The notes below the pieces were generated by a model. That model worked only from the letters and a program-made list of their open reading frames with translations. It made no database searches and was not told where the DNA came from. DNA of 64,000 bases from Conyzicola nivalis (GTDB lineage: Bacteria; Actinomycetota; Actinomycetes; Actinomycetales; Microbacteriaceae). Each line of letters begins with the position of its first letter. The stretch's first letter is position 1. Below, in pieces: positions 42,202-50,472 of this stretch. The DNA lies in the NCBI RefSeq assembly GCF_014639655.1, contig NZ_BMGB01000001.1, positions 248,001 through 312,000 of the forward strand, written 5' to 3'. Position numbers and translations under genes: made by a program.

Positions 42202-43631
42202 GGCCGGCCGTAGGTCTCGAGCAGGCGCAGCCAGATCTCGTTCATCGTCGGATACGCCGGCACGGCGTGCCAGAGCCGGTCGACGGTCACCTCGCCCACG
42301 ATCGCGATCGTCGCGGCGTGGATGAGTTCGCTCACGTCCTGCCCGACGAAGGTGACTCCGAGCACGACGCGGCGCTTCTCGTCGACGACCATGCGGGCGC
42401 GTCCGACGTAGCCGTCGGCCTGCAGGCTCGCTCCCGCGACGTTACCGAGCTCGTAGTCGACGACGCGGATCTCGTAGCCGGCGTCTGCGGCGGCCGTGCT
42501 TGTCAGCCCGACCGAGGCGACCTCGGGGTCGCTGAACGTGACCTGCGGCACCGACCGGTGGTCGGCAGTCGCGGCGTGGGTGCCCCACTCGCCGTCGTGC
42601 ACCGCCCGGCCGAGGGCCCTCGCCACGATGACATCGCCGGCGGCGCGCGCCTGGTACTTGCCCTGGTGGGTGAGCAACGCCCGGTGGTTCACGTCGCCGG
42701 TGGCGTAGAGCCAGCCGTGGTGGTGGTTGGTCTCGCCGCGCACCAGCAGGGTGTCGTCGACGTCGAGCCAGTCACCGGGCTCGAGCCCGACCGTGTCGAG
42801 GCCGATGTCGCCCGTGCGCGGCGCGCGGCCGGTGGCCACGAGAACCTCGGCCGCGGTGACGGTGCCGCCATCCGACAGGGTGAGGGTGACCCCGTCGGCG
42901 CCGCGCTGCGCCTTCGTGGGGGAGACGCCGAGGCGCAGGGTCGCGCCGAGCTTCTCGAGCGATTCGCCCACGAGCTCGGCCGCGAAGTCTTCTTCTTTAC
43001 CCAGGAGGCCGCCGCGCGCGATCACGGTCACGGCGCATCCGAAGCTCGCGTAGGCCGTCGCCATCTCGACCGCGACGACTCCGCCGCCGATGATGGCGAG
43101 GCTGTCGGGGATGACCTTGGCGCTCGTCGCGTCGCGCGGAGTCCAGGGTTCGGCGTCGGCGAGGCCGTCGACGTCGGGCAGCAGCGGATCGGAGCCGGTG
43201 CTCACCACGACGGCGTGCCGGGCGGTGAGGTTCGTGACGGTGCCGTCGGCCGCCTCGACCGACACGGTCTTGACGCCGGTGAGGCGGCCGTGACCGCGCA
43301 CGAGCGAGATGCCGGCACCCTCGACCCAGTCGACCTGACCCTGGTCGTCCCAGTTGCTGGTGAACGAGTCGCGGCGGCGCAGGGTCGCGGCGACGTCGAG
43401 CCCGCCGGTCACCGCCTCCTTCGCGCCCCCGACGTTCTGGGCGGCGCGCAGGGCGATGCCGCTGCGCAGGAGCGCCTTCGAGGGCATACACGCCCAGTAC
43501 GAGCACTCGCCGCCCACCAGCTCGCTTTCGATGAGGACGGCGGTCAGACCGCCCTGCACGGCGCGGTCGGCGACGTTCTCGGCGACGGCGCCGCCGCCGA
43601 TAACGATGAGGTCAAACTCGGTTTCGGTCAT
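42198..43631 (-). CDS. FAD/NAD(P)-disulfide oxidoreductase with atypical active site
   Basis: A 477-residue flavoprotein of the dihydrolipoamide dehydrogenase/mercuric reductase family. FAD motif GGGAVAE at 12-18, redox pair Cys43/Cys48 in GGECSYWACMPSKALL, NAD motif IIGGGVVAVEMA, and the C-terminal dimer domain. The usual C-terminal His-Pro-Thr of the partner subunit reads AYPTMNE: Tyr460 replaces the catalytic His, while Glu465 is kept. So it is not a standard lipoamide dehydrogenase. Given the mycothiol context a thiol reductase role is conceivable but unproven. TAGCCT lies 6 nt before the ATG. Confidence 0.88.
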   Translation of the reverse strand: MTETEFDLIVIGGGAVAENVADRAVQGGLTAVLIESELVGGECSYWACMPSKALLRSGIALRAAQNVGGAKEAVTGGLDVAATLRRRDSFTSNWDDQGQVDWVEGAGISLVRGHGRLTGVKTVSVEAADGTVTNLTARHAVVVSTGSDPLLPDVDGLADAEPWTPRDATSAKVIPDSLAIIGGGVVAVEMATAYASFGCAVTVIARGGLLGKEEDFAAELVGESLEKLGATLRLGVSPTKAQRGADGVTLTLSDGGTVTAAEVLVATGRAPRTGDIGLDTVGLEPGDWLDVDDTLLVRGETNHHHGWLYATGDVNHRALLTHQGKYQARAAGDVIVARALGRAVHDGEWGTHAATADHRSVPQVTFSDPEVASVGLTSTAAADAGYEIRVVDYELGNVAGASLQADGYVGRARMVVDEKRRVVLGVTFVGQDVSELIHAATIAIVGEVTVDRLWHAVPAYPTMNEIWLRLLETYGRP

Positions 43632-43637
43632 TGTCCG

Positions 43638-43643
43638 AGGCTA
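43638..43643 (-). promoter_or_regulatory. -10 hexamer TAGCCT of the disulfide oxidoreductase gene
   Basis: 6 nt before the ATG at 43631; leaderless-type. Confidence 0.45.
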
Positions 43644-43710
43644 CCGGGAGCGGCCGACCGGGGGCGAGCATCGGATGTCACGGCTGGCGCCGCCCGCCGC
43701 GTGCCGCATC

Positions 43711-44520
43711 TCAGCGCCCGACGAACTCCGCCGGCTGCCGCGACACGAATGCGCGCATACCGATCGCGGCGTCTTCGCTGGCCGCCAGCCGCACGAGCTC
43801 GGGCTGCAGCGCCGCTTCGGCCGCGGCATCCGACTCGCGCACCGCGAGCCGCGCGTTGGCGAGCGCCGCCTGCACGGCGAGGGGGGCCTGGGCGGCTATG
43901 CGCCGCGCCAGCTCGAGACCGCGGTCGTACTGCTCGCCGTCCGCAACGACCTCCTGCACGAGCCCGATGCGCAGGGCCTCGGCTGCGTCGAACAGGTCGC
44001 CGGTCAGCATCCAGCGCATCGCGTTGCCCCAGCCGACGGCGCGCGGGAAACGGATGGTGGCGCCGCCGAACGGCAAGATGCCGCGGGCCACCTCGATCTG
44101 GCCGAAACGCGTGGATTCGGCGGCGACCGCGATGTCGGCGGCGAGGATCAGTTCGATGCCGAGCGTGAGGCACGTCCCCTGCACGGCCACGACGACCGGC
44201 TTGCTGAGCGCCACGCCCGAGACCCGCCAGGGGTTGATGCCCCCGTCCGCGGTGATGTCGAGCCCGTCCGCCCCGATGCGTGGGCCGACGTCGGCGAGGT
44301 CGAGACCGCCCGTGAAGTGGTCGCCGTGGGCGTAGACGAGGCCGACGCGCAGTTCGGGGTCGTTCTCGAGTTCGGCGTAGGCCAGTGAGAGCTCTTGCAG
44401 CAGGCGGAAGTCCGCGGCGTTGCGCTTGTCCGCGCGGTTGAACCCGATGAGCAGCACGTGCCCATCGCGGTCGACGGTGATCCTGCGGTCGCTGGCCGGT
44501 GCCTCGCTGCTCTGCGTCAT
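43711..44520 (-). CDS. Enoyl-CoA hydratase/isomerase (crotonase) family protein
   Basis: A 269-residue crotonase-fold protein. HVLLIGFNRADKRNAADFRLLQEL is the N-terminal CoA-binding part; the oxyanion region is GDHFTGGLDLAD and QGTCLTLGIELILAADIAVA. The Glu residues of true hydratases are only partly matched (SRFGQIEVARGILPFGG-like region), so hydratase, isomerase or another crotonase reaction remains open. It lies alone, with TAGGCT 6 nt before the ATG. Confidence 0.87.
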   Translation of the reverse strand: MTQSSEAPASDRRITVDRDGHVLLIGFNRADKRNAADFRLLQELSLAYAELENDPELRVGLVYAHGDHFTGGLDLADVGPRIGADGLDITADGGINPWRVSGVALSKPVVVAVQGTCLTLGIELILAADIAVAAESTRFGQIEVARGILPFGGATIRFPRAVGWGNAMRWMLTGDLFDAAEALRIGLVQEVVADGEQYDRGLELARRIAAQAPLAVQAALANARLAVRESDAAAEAALQPELVRLAASEDAAIGMRAFVSRQPAEFVGR

Positions 44521-44526
44521 GGCCCC

Positions 44527-44532
44527 AGCCTA
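44527..44532 (-). promoter_or_regulatory. -10 hexamer TAGGCT of the crotonase gene
   Basis: 6 nt before the ATG at 44520; leaderless-type. Confidence 0.45.
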
Positions 44533-44560
44533 TTCACGCCGCCGGGCGCGGCCAGTCGTT

Positions 44561-44632
44561 CGACAGGATGCGACGAATCATCCGCCCCGAATCGTCCTGT
44601 CGACCGGGTGAACCTACAAAACCGTCCTGTCG
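44561..44632. repeat. CGACAGGA/TCCTGTCG inverted repeats between arginase and crotonase
   Basis: CGACAGGA (44561-44568) pairs with TCCTGTCG at 44595-44602 and again within CGTCCTGTCG at 44623-44632. Either pairing could form a hairpin ending the arginase transcript. Confidence 0.5.
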
Positions 44633-44639
44633 GGCGACC

Positions 44640-45470
44640 CTACGGCGAGGTGAGCGCCCCGATGATGCGCAGGATCGTCGGCAGGTCGTCGGCCGCGGCG
44701 TCGATGCTCGCGGGGGAGAAGCCGGCGATGCTGGCCCCTGCGATCGGGTGACGCGCCTTGACCGCGCGGATCGCCTGCACGAGGGCGGCGGCGCTGAGCC
44801 CGAAGGGGACCGGGTCACTGACCCCGTCGAGCTCCGCCGGGTCGAGTACGTCGAGGTCGATGTGCAGGTAGACGGATGCGGCACCGGTGGCCCCGACCGC
44901 GGCCACCAGCCCGTCGGCCGAAGCGAGCTCGTCGACGCCGAGGCGCGCGATGCCCGAGCCGGTGAGGTACCCGTCTTCGCCGTCGTCGACCGAACGCACG
45001 CCGGCGAGCACGAGCCGGTCGGCGGCGAGCGGCGCGGCCGGAACCAGTCCGTCGACGCCCTCGCCGAGCAGCGTGCGCAGCACCATGCCGGAGAACGCGC
45101 CGGAGGGCGAACTCGCGAGGGTGTTCAGGTCGGGGTGCGCGTCGAACCAGACCACCGCGAGGTCGCCGGCCGTGCGGTCGAGCGCGTGTTCGATCGGGGC
45201 GAGCGCGATGCCGCAGTCGCCGCCGATCGCGAGCGCCCAGTCGGGAACGTCGGCGAGCATGGCCCGACTGCGTTCGCGCACGAGTTGGAGCGAACCGAGC
45301 CGGGCGAGTCCGGAGCCGAGCGCGTCGCCCGCCTCCAGCGGGACCTCGACGACGCGTGTCGAGGAGGCGGGCAGGTCGCCCCGGATCGCTTCGGCGCCGT
45401 CTCCGAGTCGGAGAGCGCGCGACGAGCCGGAGCCCTGCCACTGGGGGATGACGACGAAGGTGGCTGGCAC
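44640..45470 (-). CDS. Arginase/agmatinase/formiminoglutamase family (ureohydrolase)
   Basis: A 276-residue ureohydrolase-fold metalloenzyme. The Mn ligands are visible: GGDCGI (His of the usual GGDH replaced by Cys), WFDAHPDLN (DAHxD) and HIDLDVLDP (DxDxxDP). Because the first ligand His is Cys in GGDCG, the metal site or substrate may differ from true arginases; several actinobacterial arginase-family proteins share this. The GTG start abuts the TAG stop of the F420-reductase-like gene (45471-45473), so the two are cotranscribed. Confidence 0.85.
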   Translation of the reverse strand: MPATFVVIPQWQGSGSSRALRLGDGAEAIRGDLPASSTRVVEVPLEAGDALGSGLARLGSLQLVRERSRAMLADVPDWALAIGGDCGIALAPIEHALDRTAGDLAVVWFDAHPDLNTLASSPSGAFSGMVLRTLLGEGVDGLVPAAPLAADRLVLAGVRSVDDGEDGYLTGSGIARLGVDELASADGLVAAVGATGAASVYLHIDLDVLDPAELDGVSDPVPFGLSAAALVQAIRAVKARHPIAGASIAGFSPASIDAAADDLPTILRIIGALTSP

Positions 45471-46121
45471 CTACTCAGTATCTACGTTCCGCTCGGCTTC
45501 TGCGAGAAGGCGGGTCATCGTGGCCGCGTCGCCCGCCGCACCGTAGGCCGGGGTGTCCCGGTCGGTGCGCCAGCTCTCGCTGAGTGGACCGGCGTTCACG
45601 GTGTCGAACCCGAACTCGTTGTACAGGCGGGTGATGAGCGCCGCGGCGTCGTCGAAGTCGCTCGCGGTCACGAGCGCGCGACGGCCTGGTGTGCCCGCCG
45701 GTGCTCCGGCCGTGGTGATGTCGCCGAAGGTGATCGAGTTGAAGCCCTTCGCGACGCGGCTCTCGGCCAGGTGCGCCTGCAGCAGGCCGGTCACCGTGGC
45801 GGTGCCGTCGTCGAGCTCGGCGATGTGGCCGTCGCGCTCGAAGTAGTAGTTGTTCGTGTCGATCACGATCTTGCCCGCCAGCTCGGCGACGGGGACCTCC
45901 GTGTAGTTCTTCAGCGGCACCGTGACGACGGCGAAGTCGCCGGCCGCCGCGGCCTCGGCCGAGGTGGCGGCCCGAGCCCGCGGACCGAGCTCCGCGACGA
46001 GTCCCGTGAGCGTCTCTGGTCCGCGCGAGTTGCTGATCACGACGTCGTATCCCGCCGTGATGGCCGCGCGTGCTACCTGGCCGCCGATGTGTCCCGCTCC
46101 GATGATTCCGATAATAGTCAT
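45471..46121 (-). CDS. NADPH-dependent F420 reductase-like protein
   Basis: A 216-residue Rossmann protein. IIGAGHIGGQVARAAITAGYDVVISNSRGPETL at the N-terminus has the GxGxxG NADP motif and the SNSRGP loop that selects NADP phosphate. This matches the F420-NADP oxidoreductase/NADPH-dependent reductase family, which in bacteria includes members that do not use F420. A perfect palindrome GTTGCGCAAC (46124-46133) lies 2 bp before the ATG and could be an operator. It is followed directly by the arginase-family gene. Confidence 0.82.
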   Translation of the reverse strand: MTIIGIIGAGHIGGQVARAAITAGYDVVISNSRGPETLTGLVAELGPRARAATSAEAAAAGDFAVVTVPLKNYTEVPVAELAGKIVIDTNNYYFERDGHIAELDDGTATVTGLLQAHLAESRVAKGFNSITFGDITTAGAPAGTPGRRALVTASDFDDAAALITRLYNEFGFDTVNAGPLSESWRTDRDTPAYGAAGDAATMTRLLAEAERNVDTE

Positions 46122-46135
46122 GTGTTGCGCAACGA

Positions 46136-46166
46136 AGGGCCGGCGGGAATGATTCCCGCCGGCCCT
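46136..46166 (-). terminator. Perfect 14-bp hairpin after pspA
   Basis: Stem 46136-46149 with 46153-46166, loop TGA, 10 bp beyond the pspA stop. GC-rich core with no T-run. Confidence 0.75.
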
Positions 46167-46176
46167 CGCGTCGTTT

Positions 46177-46923
46177 CTACTGTCCGAGCTGCCCTTGCGC
46201 CCCGGAACCGCCCGCGCCGAGCTTGAGCGCGGCGAGGCGCGCCTCGATCTCGGTCTGCTTGTCGAGGTCTTCGAGGCTTTCGAACTGGGCGTCGAGGCTG
46301 GATGCCGCGAGCTCCTGCTGTCCGAGCACCTTGGCCTCTTCGCGGCGGATCTTGTCCTCGAACCGGCTGATCTCGCTCGTGGGGTCGAGCATGTCGATCG
46401 AGCCGATCGCGTCCTGCACCTGGCGCTGGGCGTCGACGGTCTTGGACCGCGCGATGAGCTCGTCACGCTTCGAGGTGAGTTCGCCCAGCTTGCCGCGCAT
46501 CGAATCGAGGCCGCTCTTGAGCTTGTCGACCACGAGGGTCTGCGAGGTGATGGTCGGCTGCGCGTCTTTCGCCTCCTTCTCGGCCTGGAACTGCTTGCCG
46601 AGTGCCACCTTGGCGAGGTTGTCGAACTTGTCGGCGTCGACGGCGTTGCCGCCGTTGCGCAGCTCGTCGGCCTTGGAGCTGGCGGCGAGAGCCTTGCGGC
46701 CCCAGTCGTTCGCGGCGGCCACGTCTTCCTCGTAGTCCTGCTCGACGAGACGCAGGTTGCCGATCGTCTGGGCGACCGCGCTCTCGGCCTCGGCGATGCT
46801 GTTGGTGTAGTCGCGCACCATCTGGTCGAGCATCAGGGCGGGGTCTTCCGCCTGGTCGAGAAGGGCGTTGATGTTGGCCTTGGCCAGTTGCGAGATACGA
46901 CCGAGGATGGACTGCTTAGCCAT
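46177..46923 (-). CDS. pspA: PspA/IM30-family envelope stress protein
   Basis: A 248-residue, almost entirely helical coiled-coil protein of the PspA/IM30 (ESCRT-III-like) family. QSILGRISQLAKANINALLDQAEDPALMLDQMVRDY is the N-terminal amphipathic/hairpin region, and VAQTIGNLRLVEQDYEE continues the coil. It binds and repairs stressed membranes. It follows the TPM-domain gene by 43 bp on the same strand; TPM plus PspA is a recurring actinobacterial pairing. AAAGG precedes the ATG. A strong hairpin ends the operon. Confidence 0.92.
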   Translation of the reverse strand: MAKQSILGRISQLAKANINALLDQAEDPALMLDQMVRDYTNSIAEAESAVAQTIGNLRLVEQDYEEDVAAANDWGRKALAASSKADELRNGGNAVDADKFDNLAKVALGKQFQAEKEAKDAQPTITSQTLVVDKLKSGLDSMRGKLGELTSKRDELIARSKTVDAQRQVQDAIGSIDMLDPTSEISRFEDKIRREEAKVLGQQELAASSLDAQFESLEDLDKQTEIEARLAALKLGAGGSGAQGQLGQ

Positions 46924-46966
46924 GGGGGCTGCCTTTCGTTGGATGGGTAGGGACTGTTCGCACGTT

Positions 46967-48955
46967 CTAGAATCGGCCTCCGCCGCCGCGGCGCCCGCCG
47001 CGCGAGCCGCCGCCGCCGGAGCGACGGGAGCTGCCGCCGAAGCCGCCGCCTCCGCCGCGCGAGCCGCCGGAACGGCCGCCGCCCGACCAGCCGCCGGAGC
47101 CGCCGCCCGACCAACCGCCGCCGCCGCCGCCCGAGAGCAGCCCGCCGAGAATGCCGCCGATGAGTGCGCCGCTGTCGATGCCGCCGATGCTGCCGCCACC
47201 GCCGTAGCCGCCGGCCGTCGACTGGGAGAAGTAGTCGACGTCGCCCTGCGCGAGCTCGGTGCCCTGCTGGGCGAGGCTCGCCGCGCGGTGCGCCGACGAC
47301 AGCGCGGCGACCGGATCGGAGCCCGCGAGTGCCCCCGCCTCGTCGAGCGCCTGTCGCGCTGCCGCGAGCCGGGTGCGCGCGTCGGTGCCGATGCCGCCGC
47401 GGCGGGTGGACAGGTACTGCTCGCCCGCGGCGATCTGGGTGCGCGCTCCCGCCATGACCCGCTCGAGCGACGAGCGGGCGCTCACCTCGGCCTGCTGGCG
47501 GTCGCGCACGGCGGCCAGGGCCTGGGAGAGCGCTTCGTCGAGGCGTTCGACGCGTTGCAGGGAGTCGACCGGGTTGCGGTCGCTGTCGGGCAGGATGGCC
47601 GCGAGCCCCGCGGTGGCCGACTGGACGGGGGCGGACAGGTCGGTCGTCGTGATCGCGCGGGCCTCGGCGATGTCGCGGTTCAGCTCGTCGATCGCGGCCT
47701 GCAGGGCGGTCTGCGCCTCGGCGAGTTCGCGGGCGAGCTCGTCGACGGCGTCGAGCAGCTGGGTCGCCTGCGCGACGCTCGACTGCGCGGCGCGCACGGC
47801 GACCGCCGCGGGGCCCTTGCTGGCGGAGGCGAGGCCCGCGCGGGCGTTCTGCGAGGTCGTCGCGGCCAGGGCGAGAAGCGTGCGCGCCTGCGCGGCGTTC
47901 TCGACGATCGTGGCGATCGTGGCGGGTGCGTACCGGGCGGCGAGCTGTTGCGTCGTGGCCTCGGTCGCCGCGAGCCGCGTCGCGAGGGCGGCGGCCGAGG
48001 CGTCCACCTCGTCGAGGATCCGCGGCGCGTTCTGTTCGAGTTCCCTCAGGGAATCGAAGGCGTCGGCCTGTGCGTCGAGGTCCGCGTCGGCCTTCTCGGC
48101 GAGCTCGATGAGCTGGAGGGTGAGCGCGCGCTTCTCGTCCGTCGACTCGGGGAACGCGTCGTCGAGCTTCTGCCGGATGGCGAACGCCTGCCCGACCGAG
48201 GTCTTGGCCGAGGCGAGCGTCGTCTGGAAGTCGCGCGTCGCATCCTCACCGAACTGGGCGACGGCGAAGCCGAGTTCCTGCTCGCTGGTGCGCAGCGAAT
48301 CGTCCACCTCGACGAGGAGGGTGCCGGCGCGCTGGTCGAGCTGCTGCTGCGTAGGCTGCCCCGACGGCAGGTTCTTCTCCCCGCTCTTCCTGCGCCGCGC
48401 CGCCCGCACCAGGAGGTAGACGATCAGTCCACCGACCGCGACGACGACGAGCAGCACGATCGGCCAGACCGGAAGGCTGCCCGAATCGTTGCCCTCGCCG
48501 CGCAGCCCGCCGGCGAAGTCGATCGCGGCGTCGGCCCAGTTGTCGTCACGCAACTGCGGGATCAGGGTGTTGTCGACGATCTCGTCCAGGTCGGCGTCGC
48601 TGAGGGCGAAGTCCTCGGTGACCGAGAGCTGGTACTGGCGGTCGGCGGTCGCGACGGCGAGCAGCGCGTCGTCCGACCCGAGCCCGCTGAGTTCGGCCGT
48701 CGTGTCCGCCCAGTCGGCGGCCGAATCGGCTCCGGTGAAGCTGTCGACGTAGACCACGAACAGCTGGATGCCGGTCTCGTCGTACAGCTGGTCGAGCGAC
48801 GACTCGATGCGTTCTTCCTCGCCGGTGACGACACCCGACTGGTCGAGCACGTAGGCGCCCGCCAGATCGACGGGGTCTTGGGCCTGCGCGGCCGCCGGGG
48901 CGATGCCCACCAGCGCGATGGCGAGCGCGGCGCCCCATACGATTCGCGACTTCAT
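46967..48955 (-). CDS. Membrane protein with TPM domain, coiled coil and Gly-rich tail
   Basis: A 662-residue protein. Signal peptide (1-25, cleaved near AQAQ), an extracytoplasmic TPM domain (about 28-150, with LDQLYDETGIQLFVVYV), one TM helix near 160-185 followed by basic RAARRRK, a long Ala/Glu-rich coiled coil (about 200-580), and a Gly/Ser/Arg-rich low-complexity tail (about 590-662). TPM domains occur in the photosystem repair protein TLP18.3 and in YgcG; with PspA downstream an envelope-stress role is likely. The ATG at 48955 follows GAGGAGAAGAG. Confidence 0.85.
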   Translation of the reverse strand: MKSRIVWGAALAIALVGIAPAAAQAQDPVDLAGAYVLDQSGVVTGEEERIESSLDQLYDETGIQLFVVYVDSFTGADSAADWADTTAELSGLGSDDALLAVATADRQYQLSVTEDFALSDADLDEIVDNTLIPQLRDDNWADAAIDFAGGLRGEGNDSGSLPVWPIVLLVVVAVGGLIVYLLVRAARRRKSGEKNLPSGQPTQQQLDQRAGTLLVEVDDSLRTSEQELGFAVAQFGEDATRDFQTTLASAKTSVGQAFAIRQKLDDAFPESTDEKRALTLQLIELAEKADADLDAQADAFDSLRELEQNAPRILDEVDASAAALATRLAATEATTQQLAARYAPATIATIVENAAQARTLLALAATTSQNARAGLASASKGPAAVAVRAAQSSVAQATQLLDAVDELARELAEAQTALQAAIDELNRDIAEARAITTTDLSAPVQSATAGLAAILPDSDRNPVDSLQRVERLDEALSQALAAVRDRQQAEVSARSSLERVMAGARTQIAAGEQYLSTRRGGIGTDARTRLAAARQALDEAGALAGSDPVAALSSAHRAASLAQQGTELAQGDVDYFSQSTAGGYGGGGSIGGIDSGALIGGILGGLLSGGGGGGWSGGGSGGWSGGGRSGGSRGGGGGFGGSSRRSGGGGSRGGRRGGGGRF

Positions 48956-48978
48956 CGACTCTTCTCCTCGGCTGTCGC

Positions 48979-49014
48979 CAGTCAGGCTGCCGCCAGTCAC
49001 GCTACTGACAGTCA
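48979..49014. repeat. Three 15-bp direct repeats upstream of the TPM-pspA operon
   Basis: CAGTCA at 48979, 48994 and 49009, period exactly 15 bp, 24-60 bp before the start codon. Candidate binding sites for an unknown regulator; the minus strand reads TGACTG three times and TTGACT at the distal end could act as -35. Confidence 0.6.
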
Positions 49015-49071
49015 ATGAGGCGATTCTAGCGAGTCGAGCGCGCCAGGAACCTGAGTGTTCCTATCGGCGCG

Positions 49072-49830
49072 CTAGCCGATACGCACGGTCGTTCCCGGCC
49101 CCGTGACGAGCTCGGCGACCCCGTCGACCGAGACGTCGGCGGCGGCGGTGACCATGTAGTCGCCGGCCGCGACGGGCGGCAGGTCGCTTCGGAACGCCTC
49201 GGCCGTGTCGTCCTCCGTCGAGCAGACGACGGGGGCGAAGGATGCCGCGAACTCGAGCGATTCACCGGGCGCGAGGGTGACGTCCTGGATCGACAGGATC
49301 GTCGGACCGTTGCTGTGCCAGAGCACGGTGCCGGCCTGCGAGAGGGTGATGGCGGGAGTGGGGGAGGTGTAGCCGACGACGGTCTCGGTTCCCGTGTTGG
49401 TGAGGGTCGCGGTGCCGGCGACGGGCGCCGTGCCGACGGGGGAGCCGGGGAAGTCGACCGTGAGCACGAGACCGGTCGCGCTCGGCGCCACCTCGGCGAG
49501 CGCGCCGCCGCAGAGGTTGAGCCGATCGGCGGGCGCACGTTTGATGCCCGTCGCGTCCCCCTCCGTGGCCGCCTTGGCTCCGCCGTCAGAGCCGGCCGGT
49601 GCCTGTTCCAGGGTGGAGACCGCGGAGTCGCTCGCCGACTGAGCACCGCCGAGCCCCTGTAGACCGGCCACGCCGAGACCCCCCACGGCCAGGACGAACG
49701 CGCCACCGATCACCACCTGCGCGGGCAGTCTCCGCGTTTTGCTGCGCCTGATCACGGACGCCGTGTCGATCCGACGCATCGCCGGGGTGTCTCGGTCGAA
49801 GAGGTCGCGGAGGTTCGGGTCAGTTGCCAT
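49072..49830 (-). CDS. Putative membrane partner of the adjacent sigma factor
   Basis: A 252-residue single-pass protein: a cytoplasmic N-terminus of about 38 residues (NLRDLFDRDTPAMRRID), one TM (about 39-62), then a secreted domain of Ig-like character. It overlaps the sigma-factor gene by 11 bp and is on the same strand, the usual place of an anti-sigma factor, but the N-terminus is shorter than a normal anti-sigma domain and has no HxxxCxxC zinc motif. The role is therefore inferred from position. No family name is recognised. Confidence 0.65.
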   Translation of the reverse strand: MATDPNLRDLFDRDTPAMRRIDTASVIRRSKTRRLPAQVVIGGAFVLAVGGLGVAGLQGLGGAQSASDSAVSTLEQAPAGSDGGAKAATEGDATGIKRAPADRLNLCGGALAEVAPSATGLVLTVDFPGSPVGTAPVAGTATLTNTGTETVVGYTSPTPAITLSQAGTVLWHSNGPTILSIQDVTLAPGESLEFAASFAPVVCSTEDDTAEAFRSDLPPVAAGDYMVTAAADVSVDGVAELVTGPGTTVRIG

Positions 49831-50410
49831 TGCGTGCTCCCAGTGCGGTCGTGCCCAGTGCGGTCGAGCGAGGTGCGGTCGTGCCGTCGTCGGCGCTGTC
49901 CGGCTCGGCGAGTGAGATTGCCATCTTGGCGAGGCCGTCGCTCAGGTAGCGCTTGACGGCTCCGGAGCTCAACTCGAGCGTCTCGGCGATGTCGTCGACC
50001 TTGAGGTCGTCGTAGTAGCGCAGCACGAGGCAGGCCCGTTCGCGCGGCGTGAGCTTGCGCAGTTCCTCGTGCAGGTCGATACGCGACTCGCTCTGCGCAG
50101 CGCGCGAGTCCGTGACATCCGGAACCGCGGTGAGGTGCGCGATCTTGCGCCACCGGGTCGTGTGCCTGCCACGGTCGATATAGCTGTTCAGGATGGCACG
50201 GCGAACGTAACCCTCGGCGCTCGCCACCGAGAAACCGTTGCGCAGGCGCCCGAAGGTCTTCACCAGGGCGTCCTGCACGAGGTCGGCCGCGTCGTCGCGG
50301 CTTCCGCAGACGAAGTAGGCGTACCGGGTGAGGGCGTCGCCGCGTTCGGCGACGAGCCTGGTCACCACCTGTTGCCACTGCGGCCCATCGGCCGCCACTG
50401 CTTCTGCCAC
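49820..50410 (-). CDS. ECF-like RNA polymerase sigma factor (SigE-type)
   Basis: A 196-residue sigma-70 family factor. Region 2 spans about 18-85, with DDAADLVQDALVKTFGRL, and region 4 about 110-170, with LTPRERACLVLRYYDDLKVDDIAETLELSSGAVKRYLSDGLAKM. It resembles the SigE/SigM50-type factors of actinobacteria. GGGAGG precedes the GTG start. The last residues are a 5-residue repeat (GTTAP, RSTAL, GTTAL) encoded by 15-bp DNA repeats. It overlaps the membrane partner gene by 11 bp. Confidence 0.88.
   Translation of the reverse strand: MAEAVAADGPQWQQVVTRLVAERGDALTRYAYFVCGSRDDAADLVQDALVKTFGRLRNGFSVASAEGYVRRAILNSYIDRGRHTTRWRKIAHLTAVPDVTDSRAAQSESRIDLHEELRKLTPRERACLVLRYYDDLKVDDIAETLELSSGAVKRYLSDGLAKMAISLAEPDSADDGTTAPRSTALGTTALGARNGN
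49841..49885. repeat. Three 15-bp repeats at the 3' end of the sigma gene
   Basis: CAGTGCGGTCGTGCC at 49841, near-copies at 49856 and 49871. In frame, so length changes would keep the reading frame; just before the start of the partner gene. Confidence 0.7.
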
Positions 50411-50472
50411 GAAAACGCCTCCCGGATTGTGCCTCTATCATCCAAGACGCGCGACGGCGGCAGAACGTTGGG

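Noticed and set aside
46967-47200. Gly/Arg-rich DNA tract as a CRISPR or satellite repeat
   Set aside because: Irregular GGC/CGC-rich codons of the Gly-rich protein tail; no fixed repeat unit or spacers.
46868-49018. A 716-codon open frame antisense to the TPM-domain gene
   Set aside because: Mirror of the Ala/Gly-rich TPM protein; no start signal or motif of its own.
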